Shown here piece by piece: positions 8,871 through 21,951 of a stretch of DNA of 60,000 nt. This DNA comes from Takakia lepidozioides. Lineage: Eukaryota; Streptophyta; Takakiopsida; Takakiales; Takakiaceae. Within the stretch, counting starts at the first letter, position 1; each line of letters starts with the position of its first letter. The position numbers and the translations under genes are program-made. The DNA lies in the NCBI GenBank assembly GCA_030704615.1, contig CM060731.1:79962756-80022755 (forward strand), read 5' to 3'. The notes below the pieces were generated by a model. It had not been told where the DNA came from, ran no database searches, and saw only the letters and a program-made list of their open reading frames with translations.

Positions 8871-11734
8871 ACTTGTCTGCCGTAGGTATGGAACGACTCA
8901 TTTCTTAGTCGTTGCCTGCAAAATATACTGTTCCGTATCAATCACATGAGGGCCACCAATCCAGGCACAGATCGTGAAGTAGGTAGGAGAGAGTAATGCC
9001 CTGAGCTTTTTCCTTGATATATGCAGCAGAGAAAAGAGCAGCGTCAATCGCTCTCAGTGAAGGGGGAAAAATGGCCGGTGTACTTGCCCCCGAAGTTATG
9101 GCTGACTACCCGAGGTATTCTCCTCTCTTCCACGGACAATAAGCTAACTTAGCGGCACCCCATGAGAGGCTGCCCGATCAAGAACATGGCATGTGCAGTA
9201 ATGGCAAAGAAAGAAGTGTGAGATCAGCGTATCAAAAGCAGAACTACTTGTTCCCATCTACTCAACGTTTTCACACACTCAACATTTGTTCCTCGCTCCG
9301 TTACATTCCTGGCATGAGCACATCTTAATGCCCGACGCATCTAGTCTTCTTGAGCCGGCGCTCTAGTCTCGAGCTATTTTTCAGGGCTCGAACAAGGATT
9401 ATTGATCCAACTTGATCTGAAGGTTTGGACGAAACCCGGCAGTGCCCTCTGTAAGCTGTCATATACGGCACTTGCTAGTCTAATTGATGGACAGGACACA
9501 ACATATACAGGATTAGCAAGGTAAGTGTGGTTGAACGCTTCTCATCATCTGCAATTGAATCCAGTCATATTTGAAGGTGCGCTTGGCTGCTCTAGCTGTT
9601 CCCAATCTTCTCAAACACAACTGCCAGTGCACCATTGTATGGCGACATGTGACAAGGCTATATATTTTGAACCTGGGGCTTGAGAGGCAGCACTAGTCTG
9701 TTGGGCAAATGCAATGCAAGGTTGTTGGCTCGTACTAATCCTCTGATGCACAAGCAATTGACGAGTCTATTCAACAGCGAACTCCTGAACTTCAAGGATG
9801 GCATTAAGTGATGCTTATTGCAAGGCTTCGTATTTCTACTGACATACATCACCCAGATTTCAGTGGCTCTAGACAACAGCTCTAGAATTGAGCACCAAAT
9901 CAGCCAAAAGGAAAGCAATTTGATGCACAGAAATGAAATGAAATGGTTCTTTCTAACGTCAGCGGAAAGCTCATAGAGCTTATGGGACAATTTGATGCAC
10001 AGAAAGAGGAGATTTGTCAGAAAGAGCTCCCTAACTCCAGGTGGTCAACGACATCTGTTTGGAAGTGTACATGCACTCAATCACCGTGAATGGAGCAGAA
10101 GAGAAAGGAAGGGAGATGTTCCTTTTTGTTCTTTTTCTGGTAACATCCATGGGGTTGAAATTCAGAGTTTTGCTAGACCCTGATACTAGGTCGTACCACA
10201 GAGTGGCTGAGTAATGAGTGTTGTGTGTGAGAGAGCACTAAACGATCTCTTCTTGGATACTTGTAACAGCAAGCGGACTACTTGGATTTGACACTTACTC
10301 CAAATGATCAGTAAAATTCTTCAATTAAGAAGGAAGTGAATGTAGAGTCACAATCGTGCTCATAAGACAATTATGTCTAGCATGTTCTGATCAAAATTGT
10401 GCAAAGCAATTTTGCACAGGGTTAGTGCAAAGCTTGACAGGTGAAATCTTGTGCAGGATCCTTCCGCTTAAATTCCTTACAATCGATAAATATCCACATT
10501 GTTTGGTGCTTGCAAAATGCCGAGATTACCGCCCAACTTGCAGGGGCCATTCAGAGACTGGTCACCAACAATTTCTCATAACCTGCCCCCGAAAGGTGGC
10601 TTTGAACACGGATGCTACAAATTCTCCTGGCACCAGTACTGCTTCAAACAACGCCTGAACAAGATTTATAGCATTTTCGCAATCTGACCCAACACTCTTG
10701 GAAATTAGGTCAATTCGCACTGCGCAGCCATCAGCCGTCCCAGCAGGTAGACTCTGCTCTCCCTCATCTGTTCCATCAGTCCAGCACCCACAACAGAAAT
10801 ATTGCCATCCCTTTCAAAAAGCTAGGCATCACATCATGTAGTTTCCTGAGATTTCTATAATATTAACCTTCAAGCTGCAGGACTTGATGCCTTCCACCCC
10901 TCTAGAAACGCGTGCAACGCAACAATACAGCCAGCCAAGTGCCTGCGCTACTGTTTGATGAGGATATAAGAAAGAGGAAGAAAGATATAATTTATTACAT
11001 GAATCAAACATACTGCAGAGAATCCCACACCAAATGGGTTGAAGTCTGGGGACCCCCTCTTCTACCCCTTGTTCCACTCGAAAGTCCAACCACAAGATTT
11101 CAATGTACAGCAATTACTGAAACATGCCACAATTCTTGACTGTACAAAAACACCATTTTGTGTGTACATGGAAGGCAGAGAGATTATATGCATAGATCTA
11201 CAAGTTTGGCCATCATAACATACTGTACACACCATTGCAGACGTACGGATACATCTCCCCCCTTCCAATTGGGTTACAAAGTCTTTAGTACATAGCTGTA
11301 CATATTCATTGCGAATGTCATGTGCATTAGAGGAAGACTAAGGAGCTTTTGAAGTGCCAGTTTTACCTCTGTGCTTTGTACGAGATGTGAGGCCAATGCA
11401 GGTCTATCGAATACCAGCACAGTCCATCGACGATGCTGCAAGGGCTTTCAGCACCCTTTAGCAAAACTGTTACTGTAGTCGTGTATTAGTGAGAAAACCA
11501 TGTAGAAATAAATATAGACGTGGATAGTTGCCGTTCATTTACATGCTGTTACAATTGGTGCCACGGTCTGCAGATACATCGTAGAGCACCACCTCTGCTC
11601 GGAGAAAATCTCCCTAAGAGACAATTATGTGAAACTTTCCCGAGTATCAAAAGATTGTCATATCTATTCTACTGCCAGCGAATTCTGGAGTTTGCTGATC
11701 CAAACTTACAATCTGATGTAGTCAGGTGCCAAAT
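8871..11734. other. Intergenic, nothing recognised
   Basis: Only short open frames without recognisable motifs on either strand. Base composition is even and I see no terminal repeats, structured RNA or transposon domain. Confidence 0.35.
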
Positions 11735-11995
11735 CAGGCTTGTTTTAAAACTTTGGTTTGTACTTACATCCCCGCAGGCATCCTTTGGTCCAATATTAAC
11801 ACTCTAGCGCCCGGCTAATACTGCAGTTCACTATGGATTGCCCCATGCCAGACACAACTGAACCATCCCAGCAGCTGCCACTGGGGGCACGAGGAGGGGA
11901 AGAAGCGAAGGCGGGACGGGTGCTCTGTCCCCTACCATGTGAAGGCCAAACTAATTCATCATGCTACTATACAAGTGGCCTAACCCCTCTCCTCT
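11735..11995 (+). repeat. Noncoding block related to 8660-8870
   Basis: Second copy of the block described at 8660, with GCATCCTTTGGTCCAAT at about 11777 and CCCCTACCATGT near 11930. It sits just beyond the 3' end of the second SAUR gene. Confidence 0.6.
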
Positions 11996-12111
11996 AATGG
12001 GTCCAAGGACTTCATAGATTCTCCATTCCCTTGCCCAAGACGGTCTCCCTAGACTGCAACATGACTGCGCTCCGATTCTCCAAAGCGCCCGGATTCGCGA
12101 AATACGTGAAT

Positions 12112-12588
12112 TTACGAGTAGGCACAGAATCCAACAAGCTCATCGATAGGCTTGGTGCGAAGAGAAGGATTATTGGTCTCAATCAGCCAGAGAAGGTGCT
12201 CAAACAAGGCGACTTCACAAGCAATTGGAAGACCCCCCTTGTGCTCAAAGCCCAATTCCTCCGCTGATTTCTCTAACAAAGCTTTGAAGACCGCATGACT
12301 CAAGTACTCAGCACATATTACAAAGCGTCGCCTCTGTCTCCCCACATACACAGCCAAGAAGCCCTCGGGAACATCACTCGGAGGGGAATCTGGGCTCTCG
12401 TTATCCGAGTCCGAATCACTGCTTGTCAAGCAGCCCGAGCGTGACCTCGCCATCCTTTTTCTGGGGCTTTCTTTTGAACTTCTTGGAGATGATTCGAGAT
12501 TGTGATACGGCTGGTTAGGGTTGGCAATTCTGTGCTGCAACTTCCTAACAGCCCGATGCATCTTTTCTGCCACTGCGCCTCTCGACAT
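12112..12588 (-). CDS. SAUR-like auxin-responsive protein
   Basis: Encodes 158 residues in a single exon from an ATG at 12588. The N-terminus is basic (KMHRAVRKLQHR), followed by a Ser/Arg/Asp-rich linker. The SAUR domain spans about residues 72-136: DVPEGFLAVYVGRQRRRFVI, then YLSHAVFKALLEKSAEELGF and ACEVALFEHLLWLIE. The C-terminus IDELVGFCAYS resembles the short conserved tail of one common SAUR subgroup. Role by family: auxin-linked regulation of cell expansion through PP2C.D phosphatases (inferred). It converges on the first SAUR, but the two differ strongly outside the domain, so they are not a recent tandem duplicate. No lesion is seen. Confidence 0.96.
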   Translation of the reverse strand: MSRGAVAEKMHRAVRKLQHRIANPNQPYHNLESSPRSSKESPRKRMARSRSGCLTSSDSDSDNESPDSPPSDVPEGFLAVYVGRQRRRFVICAEYLSHAVFKALLEKSAEELGFEHKGGLPIACEVALFEHLLWLIETNNPSLRTKPIDELVGFCAYS

Positions 12589-13560
12589 TGCGACTCTTCA
12601 AACGAAGATTGCGGATCATGCACAACTTCGCTAAGGATGCTTCGCTAAGGATGCTTCTTCATTCGGATGGATAGAAAGAGAGAGCCTTGGCACAGGCTAA
12701 AAATATGTGCTTCACTCCAAAGAAAAAAGAGAACGCAGGTTCGGCTGCGCTGTATCACATGATTATATACATGACACGATTCACAGAAAGAGGGAAGGAA
12801 ATCAGGGTCAACAAATAAGGTAGTCTCCCATTGTCCTATAAACATCGCTAACACACCTCGGTGAAAGCAAGACAGTAGAAGAAGCGTGCCCCATTTACTT
12901 GGATTCAACAAGTAGAATGAAAGTGATCGCAGACCAACATAAAAGAGAGACTCAGAGTCTACTGTGGCGAAGCTATGGAGAGAAAACACCGTAGAAGCGC
13001 GCAGCCAGCAACTAGACAGTTCAATGGAGATCTAACCACAACAAACGTTCGTGCGACAGATACATAATACTGTCCGACACTCAACTCTTCGCAATCTGGA
13101 GTCCGATCCAGAAAACATATAGACAATTAAACCACACAACCCAGAGATCAACGGAGTAACAAAACTGTGAGAACTCTCGGTAACCAGGCAGTACTCCGAA
13201 TGTAAAACCGCAGCACCGGCAGAGCAGAGATAGATATACAGCGATCAGCCGCCAGAAGAAAAAGAAACCCTAAGAAACCCAATCTGACCTCCAAAGCGGA
13301 GCTACCAGATCATGAGCTCCGCACTCCCACACCTAGCGACGCTCACGCTGCCAGGCCTGCAAGAAGAGCGAGCGAGCGAGAGAGAGAGGGCGGAGATGGA
13401 AGACCAAGACAAGTGTCTGCCCGTTTTATCCTCCCTCCTCTCTTCTCTCTTCCCCTTTTTCCTCTCTCTTTTCCACTTTCCCTCTCTCAATTTTTCCTTT
13501 CATTTTCTATTTTTCTTTTTGTTCATTCTTATTTACATTGTATAAATATTAGCATTATAT
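12589..13560 (-). promoter_or_regulatory. Upstream region of the second SAUR
   Basis: Contains a plant telo-box (AAACCCTAA at 13266-13274), often found in promoters of growth-related genes, and a long polypyrimidine run on the plus strand (about 13425-13545), so a GA-rich tract in the gene's own direction. A short direct repeat TTCGCTAAGGATGC occurs twice at about 12626-12654. The distance to the SAUR start is nearly 700 bp for the telo-box, so assignment to this gene is uncertain; a divergent unannotated transcript is equally possible. Confidence 0.35.
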
Positions 13561-16128
13561 ATAATTTCTAATTGACTGGATATTCTTACAGGTGTGAACA
13601 AGTAGCGTGTGCCAATCCAAGCGTCAGTCGCAACAGCGGACGGGTGCCATCCTGCCATGTGGCGGACTGCGCCACAGCCGAATCGCGCTGCGTCCCTGTT
13701 CCAGGGGGAGCCTCCACCGGGCGCTTGGGGGGACATCAACCAGCAGTGCTGTGTTGGCGACATGAGGCGTGGGTACATGGAGCCAGGACAAAGACATGGC
13801 ACTAGTAAGTTGATCTGTTTTGGACGGTGACGGTAAAAGTCGGTGGGGTGGGTGGCAGCCCACACATTGACTTGCGAGAATATTATGAAGGGTACATAGT
13901 ACATACGCGCCACAACAGAGCAGCCACTTTTGAGCCCATTTCGCAATGCGCTACTTACTCAAATTCCCTCCCAAGCGTGCCGGTGGAAGGCATAGTATTT
14001 TGACCACACTGCGGCTGCAGCCTTCCGCGACGGGATGCCTCTACCCTCTTCACACCGCAATTCTTCCGTCGCTGGCGTGCGGGGGACTGCCCGCCGGCTG
14101 GTTGTCCATTCATGGAAGGAGTGCGAGAGTGTGATGGGACCACTGCTATTACAGACGTAAGGACCTTGGCGGAAGACAAGTCACACCGGTCATTGGCAAG
14201 TGGATGCTTATGTCTTCATTACACTGTTTTAGCAGGCCTTTAGAAGTGGAAAGCAACACTAGAGGGACCTCCCGACTCCCAACCCATGCAACACGACATA
14301 ACCAGGGTGACTATTACCATAAACTTCCAGTGGCTTGCGTCCATCGGCCTTTGCCGGCACAATCCCACTTGCACCCGGGTTTTTTGCTCTTTTGCTGTAT
14401 ATATAAGGTAGACGAACCTATAATGGTTACCATTCAAAATGTGACCCCTAAAAATATTTGTTAGATTGGCTCAAATGTGAACTCAGAAATGTCCGCTCAC
14501 ATGTACTGATCTGAATTAGGTTCATGACATTAGATACTCGTTGGAATTGGAAACTATCTGCACGGTAAAGATCTTATATGACGCCGACCAAAGTTAGCGT
14601 ATATTGAAAAGACCCGAGCGAGAGACTCAAGAGTGTTCCAACTTCAGCAATTGAAAATGACGTGAAAGAAAATATCAGTTGGTTTCCGAGATTGAGATTC
14701 CGGCGGAGCACGAGTTTTCCAGGATTTGAGGACCCCGGGGGCCCTCATATGCTTGAGAGGAGACCTCACACAGTTAGCAGCCAGTGAGAAGCGACGCTGC
14801 CAGCCGACCCCCGATAAGGCACTAGAATCACCATCACTCTCATCATTTGGACCCACCCGCGCCCATCCAAGTGGAGGCGAGAAGGAGCTTGTGAATAACA
14901 TTCCGCTCGCGTGTCGTATGCCGTTGTCGTCGGCCGTCTTTTCGAACAATGCATTATTTTGATCAGATTAAATATGTGAATTTGTTTCAAAAACATTAAA
15001 AGAAATAATAGATTTGACCAGCTAGGACTGCGTTGACTTGGACTGAATGAACGAAACGTGCACAGCATGGATGAAAACAGGGAGAGCCCGGGACGGTACG
15101 TGCGTGGCTGCATTGTCCTTTGCCACGTGCGTCTGAGCCGCGTTGTTTCGTGACGGCCAGGTGTCAGTAACCAGTGTGATTATTTTTCTGATAAGATGAA
15201 TAACCAAAAAAAATGAAGAAAACAATATAGGCGGCTCCTGACTAGCCTGGTAGACTAGTAACTGTATCCTGATTGTGAGGACTCTAGGTAGGTGCTAGGT
15301 TTTGGGCACCAACTTGTTTCCTGTGTATTTGTGAGCCTCATTGGTCGGGCGCCTTTACAAGGCTCCTTTGTATAGGGGGAAGGGCAGCTGATAAGGCCCT
15401 TCCACCGATTAAGAATGTGTGAGCGAGCATAGTAGCCCGAGTTCACGCGTTCGAGAACGACGGAAGGGCGGAGCAGCTGCCCTTCACCAGCGTAAAAAAA
15501 AAAAAAAAAACAATCTGCCCCTTCAATGCCTCTCCAAAATCGTCATCTTACAAAATTCGTAAGGCCATAGGTTTCTTAGGCGGGTGTAAGGTTAAAGGTC
15601 AGGATGAAACTTTCCGGGTGAGAAGGTAATAATTTTAACAAAGGGAATTTCTAGGCTGTTTTTGATGTTGCGGGTATTGTAATGTGAGTTACATGGCGTC
15701 CACCTTCTTTCTAAGAAGCAAATTGCCAAACATGGTAAGAGCAACGATGGACCAGGTAATGGGCCCCTTGTGTGAGTAGAAGCTTTGGCAGTATTATATG
15801 AACCCTAACATCTTGGGGAGGATAAAATGGAGCCCACAAATATTGTGATGGCAGCACCTTCTTTGCACTACCTATTAGAAAATATGTTTCCGGCTATGAC
15901 TTTGAAGAGCAAGCTCTAAAATTATGGGATAATGAGCACCTTGAGAGTCCCTTACACTTTCCCCATCCATCGACGTGCATTATAAATATAGATGTATATC
16001 CTAACGAAACGCTTGCGTGATCCATGGGAGGGTTGCCTTTGCACTCCAACATTAGAGGAGGCTCTTATAGTTCTATTGAATTGAGAGGCCTATCTCTGGG
16101 AGGGTATATTGTAATATAGTAATTGAGG
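13561..16128. other. Intergenic with an A18 tract, no gene recognised
   Basis: Open frames here are short or overlapping and lack motifs. At 15494-15511 there are 18 consecutive A residues preceded by a GC-rich stretch containing CGTTCGAGAAC, loosely like a pol III B box. This could be the tail of an old SINE or other retroposon, but I cannot find a target duplication. Confidence 0.3.
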
Positions 16129-16136
16129 GTATGTTC

Positions 16137-16643
16137 CAGTGTTGGACTGGTATCAAGTTTTTTACATACCAGTCTGGTCCTGGTACTAGGCATATCACAA
16201 AGTTTTCATACCAGTCTGGTCTATATAATGGTGGATGTATATTTTTCCAGATACTGGTGTGAGTATCAGTATCATGACCACAATACCAGCTGGTATGAGA
16301 TATCAACTCTGGTATCATCCTTTATGTGTATTATATTTATTTTCACTTGATACTTGCTATATGATAAACTTGCCATAATTGATGGCTTTAGAAGTTAATA
16401 TACATAAATACAAATATGTAGGCAAATGTACACATAAATTAATATGGTACACATACCAGAGTAAATGAGGTAGACCACGGGGGAGTAATGGTATTGTGGC
16501 TGGTATGAGAAAACTGATACCAGCCTGGTCTGGTATATGACCAAGTATTCTCCCAAACGATACCAGACTGGTCTGATATCCAATACCAGTGCATATACCA
16601 GTACTTTATACCAGTCCTTCACCTATATACAAGTCCAACACTG
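16137..16643. mobile_element. hAT-type MITE with 8-bp target duplication
   Basis: The ends are CAGTGTTGGACTGGTAT on the left and the inverse of CAGTGTTGGACTTGTAT on the right, 16 of 17 matching. They are flanked by a perfect 8-bp direct repeat GTATGTTC (16129-16136 and 16644-16651). The 507-bp body has no coding capacity and is filled with ATACCAG/CTGGTAT words in both orientations, as subterminal transposase-binding repeats are in hAT elements. Because of GG/CC at the ends, a 10-bp target duplication (Mutator-like) would also fit the bases; the CAG start favours hAT. Confidence 0.85.
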
Positions 16644-16651
16644 GTATGTTC

Positions 16652-18954
16652 CTGTTAGCTCGATTCTTTCATTTCTTTGACATCATTGTAACGAAGGTTT
16701 CCATTCACACATCCGCCACCCTTCAAGTGTCACCTTGACATGGTGTGGGTTGTCGGTGGGCCGTCTCCCACCCTACAGGCTATTAGTTTGCTTGCTCCAA
16801 TATAAATACCACCATGAAAGTTCATGGTAGTCTTAGTTTGATACAAACATACTATTACATTTTTTTTTTTACTTTTCTTAACATAACATATTCCTAATAT
16901 GCCTTCCAAATATTCTTCAGCGAAACGAAAATCGAGAAACTAAAAAATTTGCGAAACTATTTCTAACTGCTCACATAGGCCCTCACAGCAACACTCAAGA
17001 AACAAGGGGATAAACATGTTACCCTATAGGCGTACGCTATGCTCACCCGATACTAGGCCCTTTCCATGATAGTCTTGAGAAAAGGGCGCTGAGTTGTCAC
17101 GCCCCATGGATAATTTATCGAGATGAAACTCTCTCCCAAAACTACTACTTAATTTTAATTTCTCAATGCAAAATTAAAACTCTCACTCCCGAAACTACCA
17201 CTTACTTTTAATTTCTCAATGCGAAAATGAAACTCTCACTCCCGAAACTACCACTTACTTTTAATTTCTCAATGCGAAATTGAAACTCTCACTCCCGAAA
17301 CTACCACTTAATTTTAATTTCTCAATGCGAAATTGTCTCCCACCCCCCTCATATGGGCGAAGTGCCATGACCAAGGCCATATTCTTCTAAATTTTGACCA
17401 TGCAAGTAACGCAGTCACTTTTTCACTCCCAGGTTCTCAATAAAAAAGGAATGGCTTCTTTCGTTTGAATCCATCCTTCCTCGCTCTCAATCCCCAAACT
17501 ACTACTTAATTTTAATTTCTCAATGCAAAATTGAAAGATAGATCAGATATTTATCGTTTTGGTGCAACTGCACCCTATAAATGCACCATGCCTCAAAACA
17601 AGTAACTCCTATGACCACGGTTTAGAAACATACAACCCCCATGACCGTGGGTTGTGCTGACGTGAGCATGCTCACGATATGCTCACAGGATACCAACCCC
17701 CCGCACAATGTTGGCGAGACAAAGATGAGCCACCAATAGTGGCCTAAGCTAAGAGACAATGAAATACTAGTAGCTTCGGGCTTGCATTTCGCATGCTCGT
17801 AAATCAACTAAATTTCCTATTGCGGAAGAACATACAATGGCGCTAGTTGACCTCATTCTCTTCACCATCAACAACAAAAAAGAGAAATGGGCACTATGAA
17901 AGCTCACCGCACGGAGGGGGGGCATCGTTCCAGGTAACTCAAGATTCAGAATTCCTTGTGCACAGGGAACCTCCATTTCCTGGCCAGGAACTATCAAAGC
18001 CTTTGAATAATTTGATTCTCGATTTTTCGGCGCATCTACAAACAGCTGTATAAAGAGCCTGCCAAGACTTACAGCTAGCTTCAAACATAAATAAGAGTGA
18101 ACCGTCTAATACAACAGCACTCTCAAACTTGGCATTTTTCCTTCAAATACTAAACCACATCTAAGTTTTCAAAGATAACACATGTACCATCAACATTACC
18201 CAAACTAGGCCATAGTATTCCCGAGTGATAGATTAACAAATGAATAGCATTGCCGGTACTGCGCAGTACTAATCTCTAGTGTGCATAAAAAGAATCAGTT
18301 AGATGTCAGGATCTTTATGCCAAATGACAATTAAGTTGGTAACCGCGTTCAATAGGTTTTGTTTCTTGCAAACTGCAAAGATCACATACCATAGCAACAA
18401 GATTGTCACCACATACAGAAGGCCGCCACCGGAATGATCCTATTAACTATTTTCCAAAAGAGGGCACTTAGCTTCGCTGCTCTATCATTTCTCCATATTC
18501 TAGCCCATATCACTCAGCCCATATCACTTTTAAGACCGAAGGGGCAGAAGATATATGTGATGCCCATTTCAAACTATACCACTTCAAATCCATCAAGTTT
18601 ATGGGGACTAGAAGAGGGCATCTCATCTTATAAACTGTGCAAGCCAAAAATAGGTCATGGTCTTTCGACATCCATATCCATTCACATGGATCAAATTGCA
18701 CTAGAACAATATGGGCATTAAAGATCAACCAACATAGGTTGTCCTTATAATACTGGAAAACATTGAAGGGTGTTCTCCGGCACATGGCATCATAGATGCC
18801 TTGGGAATGGCTACCCAATATAATACTAGCTTCAACCAGATTGTGATGAGACTTTTCAAAGGCACTTGAACGTCATTAAAGGTCAATATTGCTATTCAAA
18901 TATTGTACAGTGTAATTGCAGGGGGAAAAGAACATTCAATGGCAGAAGTGTTGT
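16652..18954. other. Intergenic, repeats only
   Basis: Apart from the tandem array at 17122-17335 and a single stray unit of it at about 17490-17535, I see no gene. The minus-strand frame at 17767-18084 and the plus frame at 18434-18721 have no recognisable features. Confidence 0.35.
17122..17335 (+). repeat. Four-unit tandem array, period 51-53 bp
   Basis: Units start with AAACTCTC at 17126, 17177, 17230 and 17283. Each contains ACTACCACTTA, TTTTAATTTCTCAATGC and a short A-rich end. The units are very alike, so the array is probably young. Confidence 0.9.
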
Positions 18955-19345
18955 CCAGTTGAACTTTGGACCAACAACAAGGCATGTTCAAGTTAACTAT
19001 GAAGAACAACGTTGCTGCAGCAATGGCTCCACCTTTTGACCTAAATCCATTGACAAGGCTTTGGCGGATTGTTACCGCATCTAAGGTGTTGGTTCACATC
19101 TTTCCATAATATACTAAAATTACTGAGATTGCAATGGTGCAGGTTGTTGGCAGTGTGGAGGACGAAAGGTGCTTTAACACTTTGGGTTTTGTCATGTCAA
19201 AATTACACAACATGCTTACCACCCATTTGCCTCTTGTTGTGCACATGTTTGCTCAAAGTTTTTACACGTTGGAAAATGATCCATATGATGAGGCAATTCA
19301 GCAATGGAGAGCTACCCGGGCTCGCTACACATTTTACACTTAGAG
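18955..19345 (+). pseudogene. hAT transposase C-terminal (dimerisation) fragment
   Basis: The frame reads PPFDLNPLTRLWRIVTAS, a stop at about 19107, then VVGSVEDERCFNTLGFVMSK, followed by an L-x2-L helix and RATRARYTFYT. The VGSVEDER(S/C)F block is the hallmark of the hAT dimerisation region. The catalytic part is not present upstream. This is the region that the hAT copy at 2731-4564 lacks, but there is no evidence that the two come from one element. Confidence 0.8.
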
Positions 19346-21951
19346 GTGTTGGACTCCAAAGGTTATGGCAACTTCAAGGCACCATTTAAAGTGTGCAAAT
19401 GTAGACATGGCTTATTATGGTTCAATGTGCTTGAACTAGTTCAATCCCCCGGCAACTCTATCTTTGTGTTTGGGTCAGTCCATATGCGAATAGGATTTGT
19501 TTGTTCATGTCTGTTTTTCTTCCAAGTTTTATTTAGATCAGAAAGCCCTCTTTTAAGGGTCTAGGGTGCCACACATTAGTAGCTTTGTAACTGAAAATCG
19601 CCATCCAAACCACCTCCAAATCACAACTAACCCTTGTTAATCGCCACATTATTTCACCACCTCAACAAAACTTGTAGCCACCAAATGCTCCAGAACAAAC
19701 CATGCGCCATATTTACATATGCAAATTTTACCTATAGCCACCAGAATAAATGAGCTTGTACATGATTTCGCCACATGGACGCTGGTTAGATCAGACAGAT
19801 AGACTCGCCAACTACTTTACAAAATCAAAAAAAAAAAAAAAAAACACTGATGGGGATTCAACTGTAGAGCATGCGCGTGCAGACAGGCATTCATTGCCAT
19901 TGGTGATACTGCCAAACCGCCGCCATAGCTGAGTAATGAGAGGGTTACAGTGACGATGATATTGGAGATATGCATGTAATTTTTGGGAATTTCTAGCATA
20001 GTCCCATCCTCATCAGCATAAATGACTCAGAAGCAATCAGTGACCAAAATTCCCAAAAAAAAATTTGTTTTTTTGTTTTTCTTGGGCGTACTCAAGCACC
20101 ACGCTTCCCCATGACGATACATAAATGGAGAAAAAAAAATGCCTAGGTTTGGCGAAATTAAAGTTATTTTTTCCTTACTAGAGAATTTGTTCTGGGTCCC
20201 TCTTTGCGACTTAAACACTCATAAGGTAGTCTTTTGCTCTACTTAGCAGACCATGTGTTGGATGCTAATACATTTTCTAGAGATATTATACAATATTCTA
20301 TGTCGTGAGGTTAGGGATGATGACAATATGGAAAATGAGACCAATATGGGATTAGTGTCTCATTAGGATTATAATATGCCAAGGTGGCTGTAGCATGTGA
20401 TAGGAAAACTTGAATACAATTTGGGAAGTATTGCCCGCTGGTTGTTATGATTATGATTTTTATATATATGAACTTGATTGCTTGCAATGAGCCCGACAAG
20501 AGGTGTGTTATTTGGAGTGTTCATCTTGAGATATATCTTGGATATGTTGATGTGACGGAAGTTTGTATGTAGATTGGAAGGTGATCATGATCAAATTTCA
20601 GATCCTCCCTAGGTATGTTAGACTTTAGTGAAGCACAATTTTACTCAACATGCATTTAAACATTTAAACCTATTGATCTTTGCATACTCTACAATTGTGT
20701 AGCTCCACAAATAACTTGGCTTTATCGACTAGCCAGTGGAGTTTTCCAGTTTCCCATTTCTTCTTCCTTTCAAACGAGATATATAAACCTCTCAATGGGC
20801 CTCCATGAAGATAATCGCATCAAGGACATGGATCTTTTTTGAAAATACCTACATGCAAGTAGTTTTACGATTATTTTCATGAAGGTAGTTGCAAAAACAA
20901 ACTTGACTATCGTCAGTGAGGTACTTCACAAACCCATAGCAAATATGAATTAAAACCCACAACCTCATGTATTCCAATAGAATGCTTTGACCAATTGACT
21001 ATATAATATCAAGTCTTCTTATTAAGTTAAGATCTTTTAGAAACCAGGAACCTATAACCTTCTGGTCAAGTCATAGTTAGATTTGAACTTCTTCTTTGGT
21101 ACAGATCCCTACAAATCATCCTCTTCCTCACTATCATGTATATCAGAAGACACCACCACAGTTCCATGTGCACTTTCAGGATAGTTGAAGAACTAAGCAG
21201 AAGCCACCTCTGTCATTGCAAACCTTACTCCAGAACCCAGAAGTTCAGTGAACTCCATAACCAATTTGCTCAAGTTATAAGCTTGGCGCTCTTGGGATTC
21301 ACAGCCTCTGCCATGCAGAATCCACCTTGCAGAATCCAAACATCAAGCCACAAAACACACAGTACTTAAAGGAAAGAGGGGCATAGAGGGTGAATGCGGT
21401 GTACTTTGCGTGCCGCCCCCGTCACTTTTCTTTCATCGCGCCGCCACTCCTCCTCCGCAATAGCAAAGCAGCATATAAGCCAACACACCCGCATTCAAGC
21501 AGCCCCCTCCAAACGTATGTCCAACACTCTAATTTCTGGTGACAAGACTCAGCACCTCGCCATTGAAGGAGATGACACCATTTCCTCGGGCAACGCAGCG
21601 CTCTGGCGATGGCCAGCCCCTCCACCCCGCTCTGCCTTGTGATCGGACGATCGAGGTAGGTGCACATGGCGAATCTGGCTGAACCCCGACGCGATGGGGC
21701 GCCATGCCTTGGATTTCTGATTTAGGGCATCATCCCCCCCACCCCCCGATTTCCATGCGAAAACGATGGGTTCTCTGGTGCTTTCTGGCACTAGCTGGCC
21801 GCCAGGGCCCCGCCCCGTTTCGTTTCGTTTTGTTTTACCCCTGGAAATTATAAAGGGGTGTCACGGGCCCTTGGATTTTGGTGCTTTAAGGTTTTTTTTC
21901 GCCTAAAAAGAAGGGGCTTCTGCCAACCCCCGATAGTCATGGTTTTACCTA
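19346..21951. other. Intergenic, AT-rich, no gene recognised
   Basis: There is an A19 run near 19827-19845. Just after it, read on the minus strand, is a tRNA-like word (TTGAATCCCCA), so a decayed SINE end is possible. The word CATGTGTTGGATGCTAA at about 20252 recurs at about 24691, suggesting a shared dispersed repeat. Open frames at 21394-21642 and its shadows are GC-rich but carry no motif. Confidence 0.3.
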
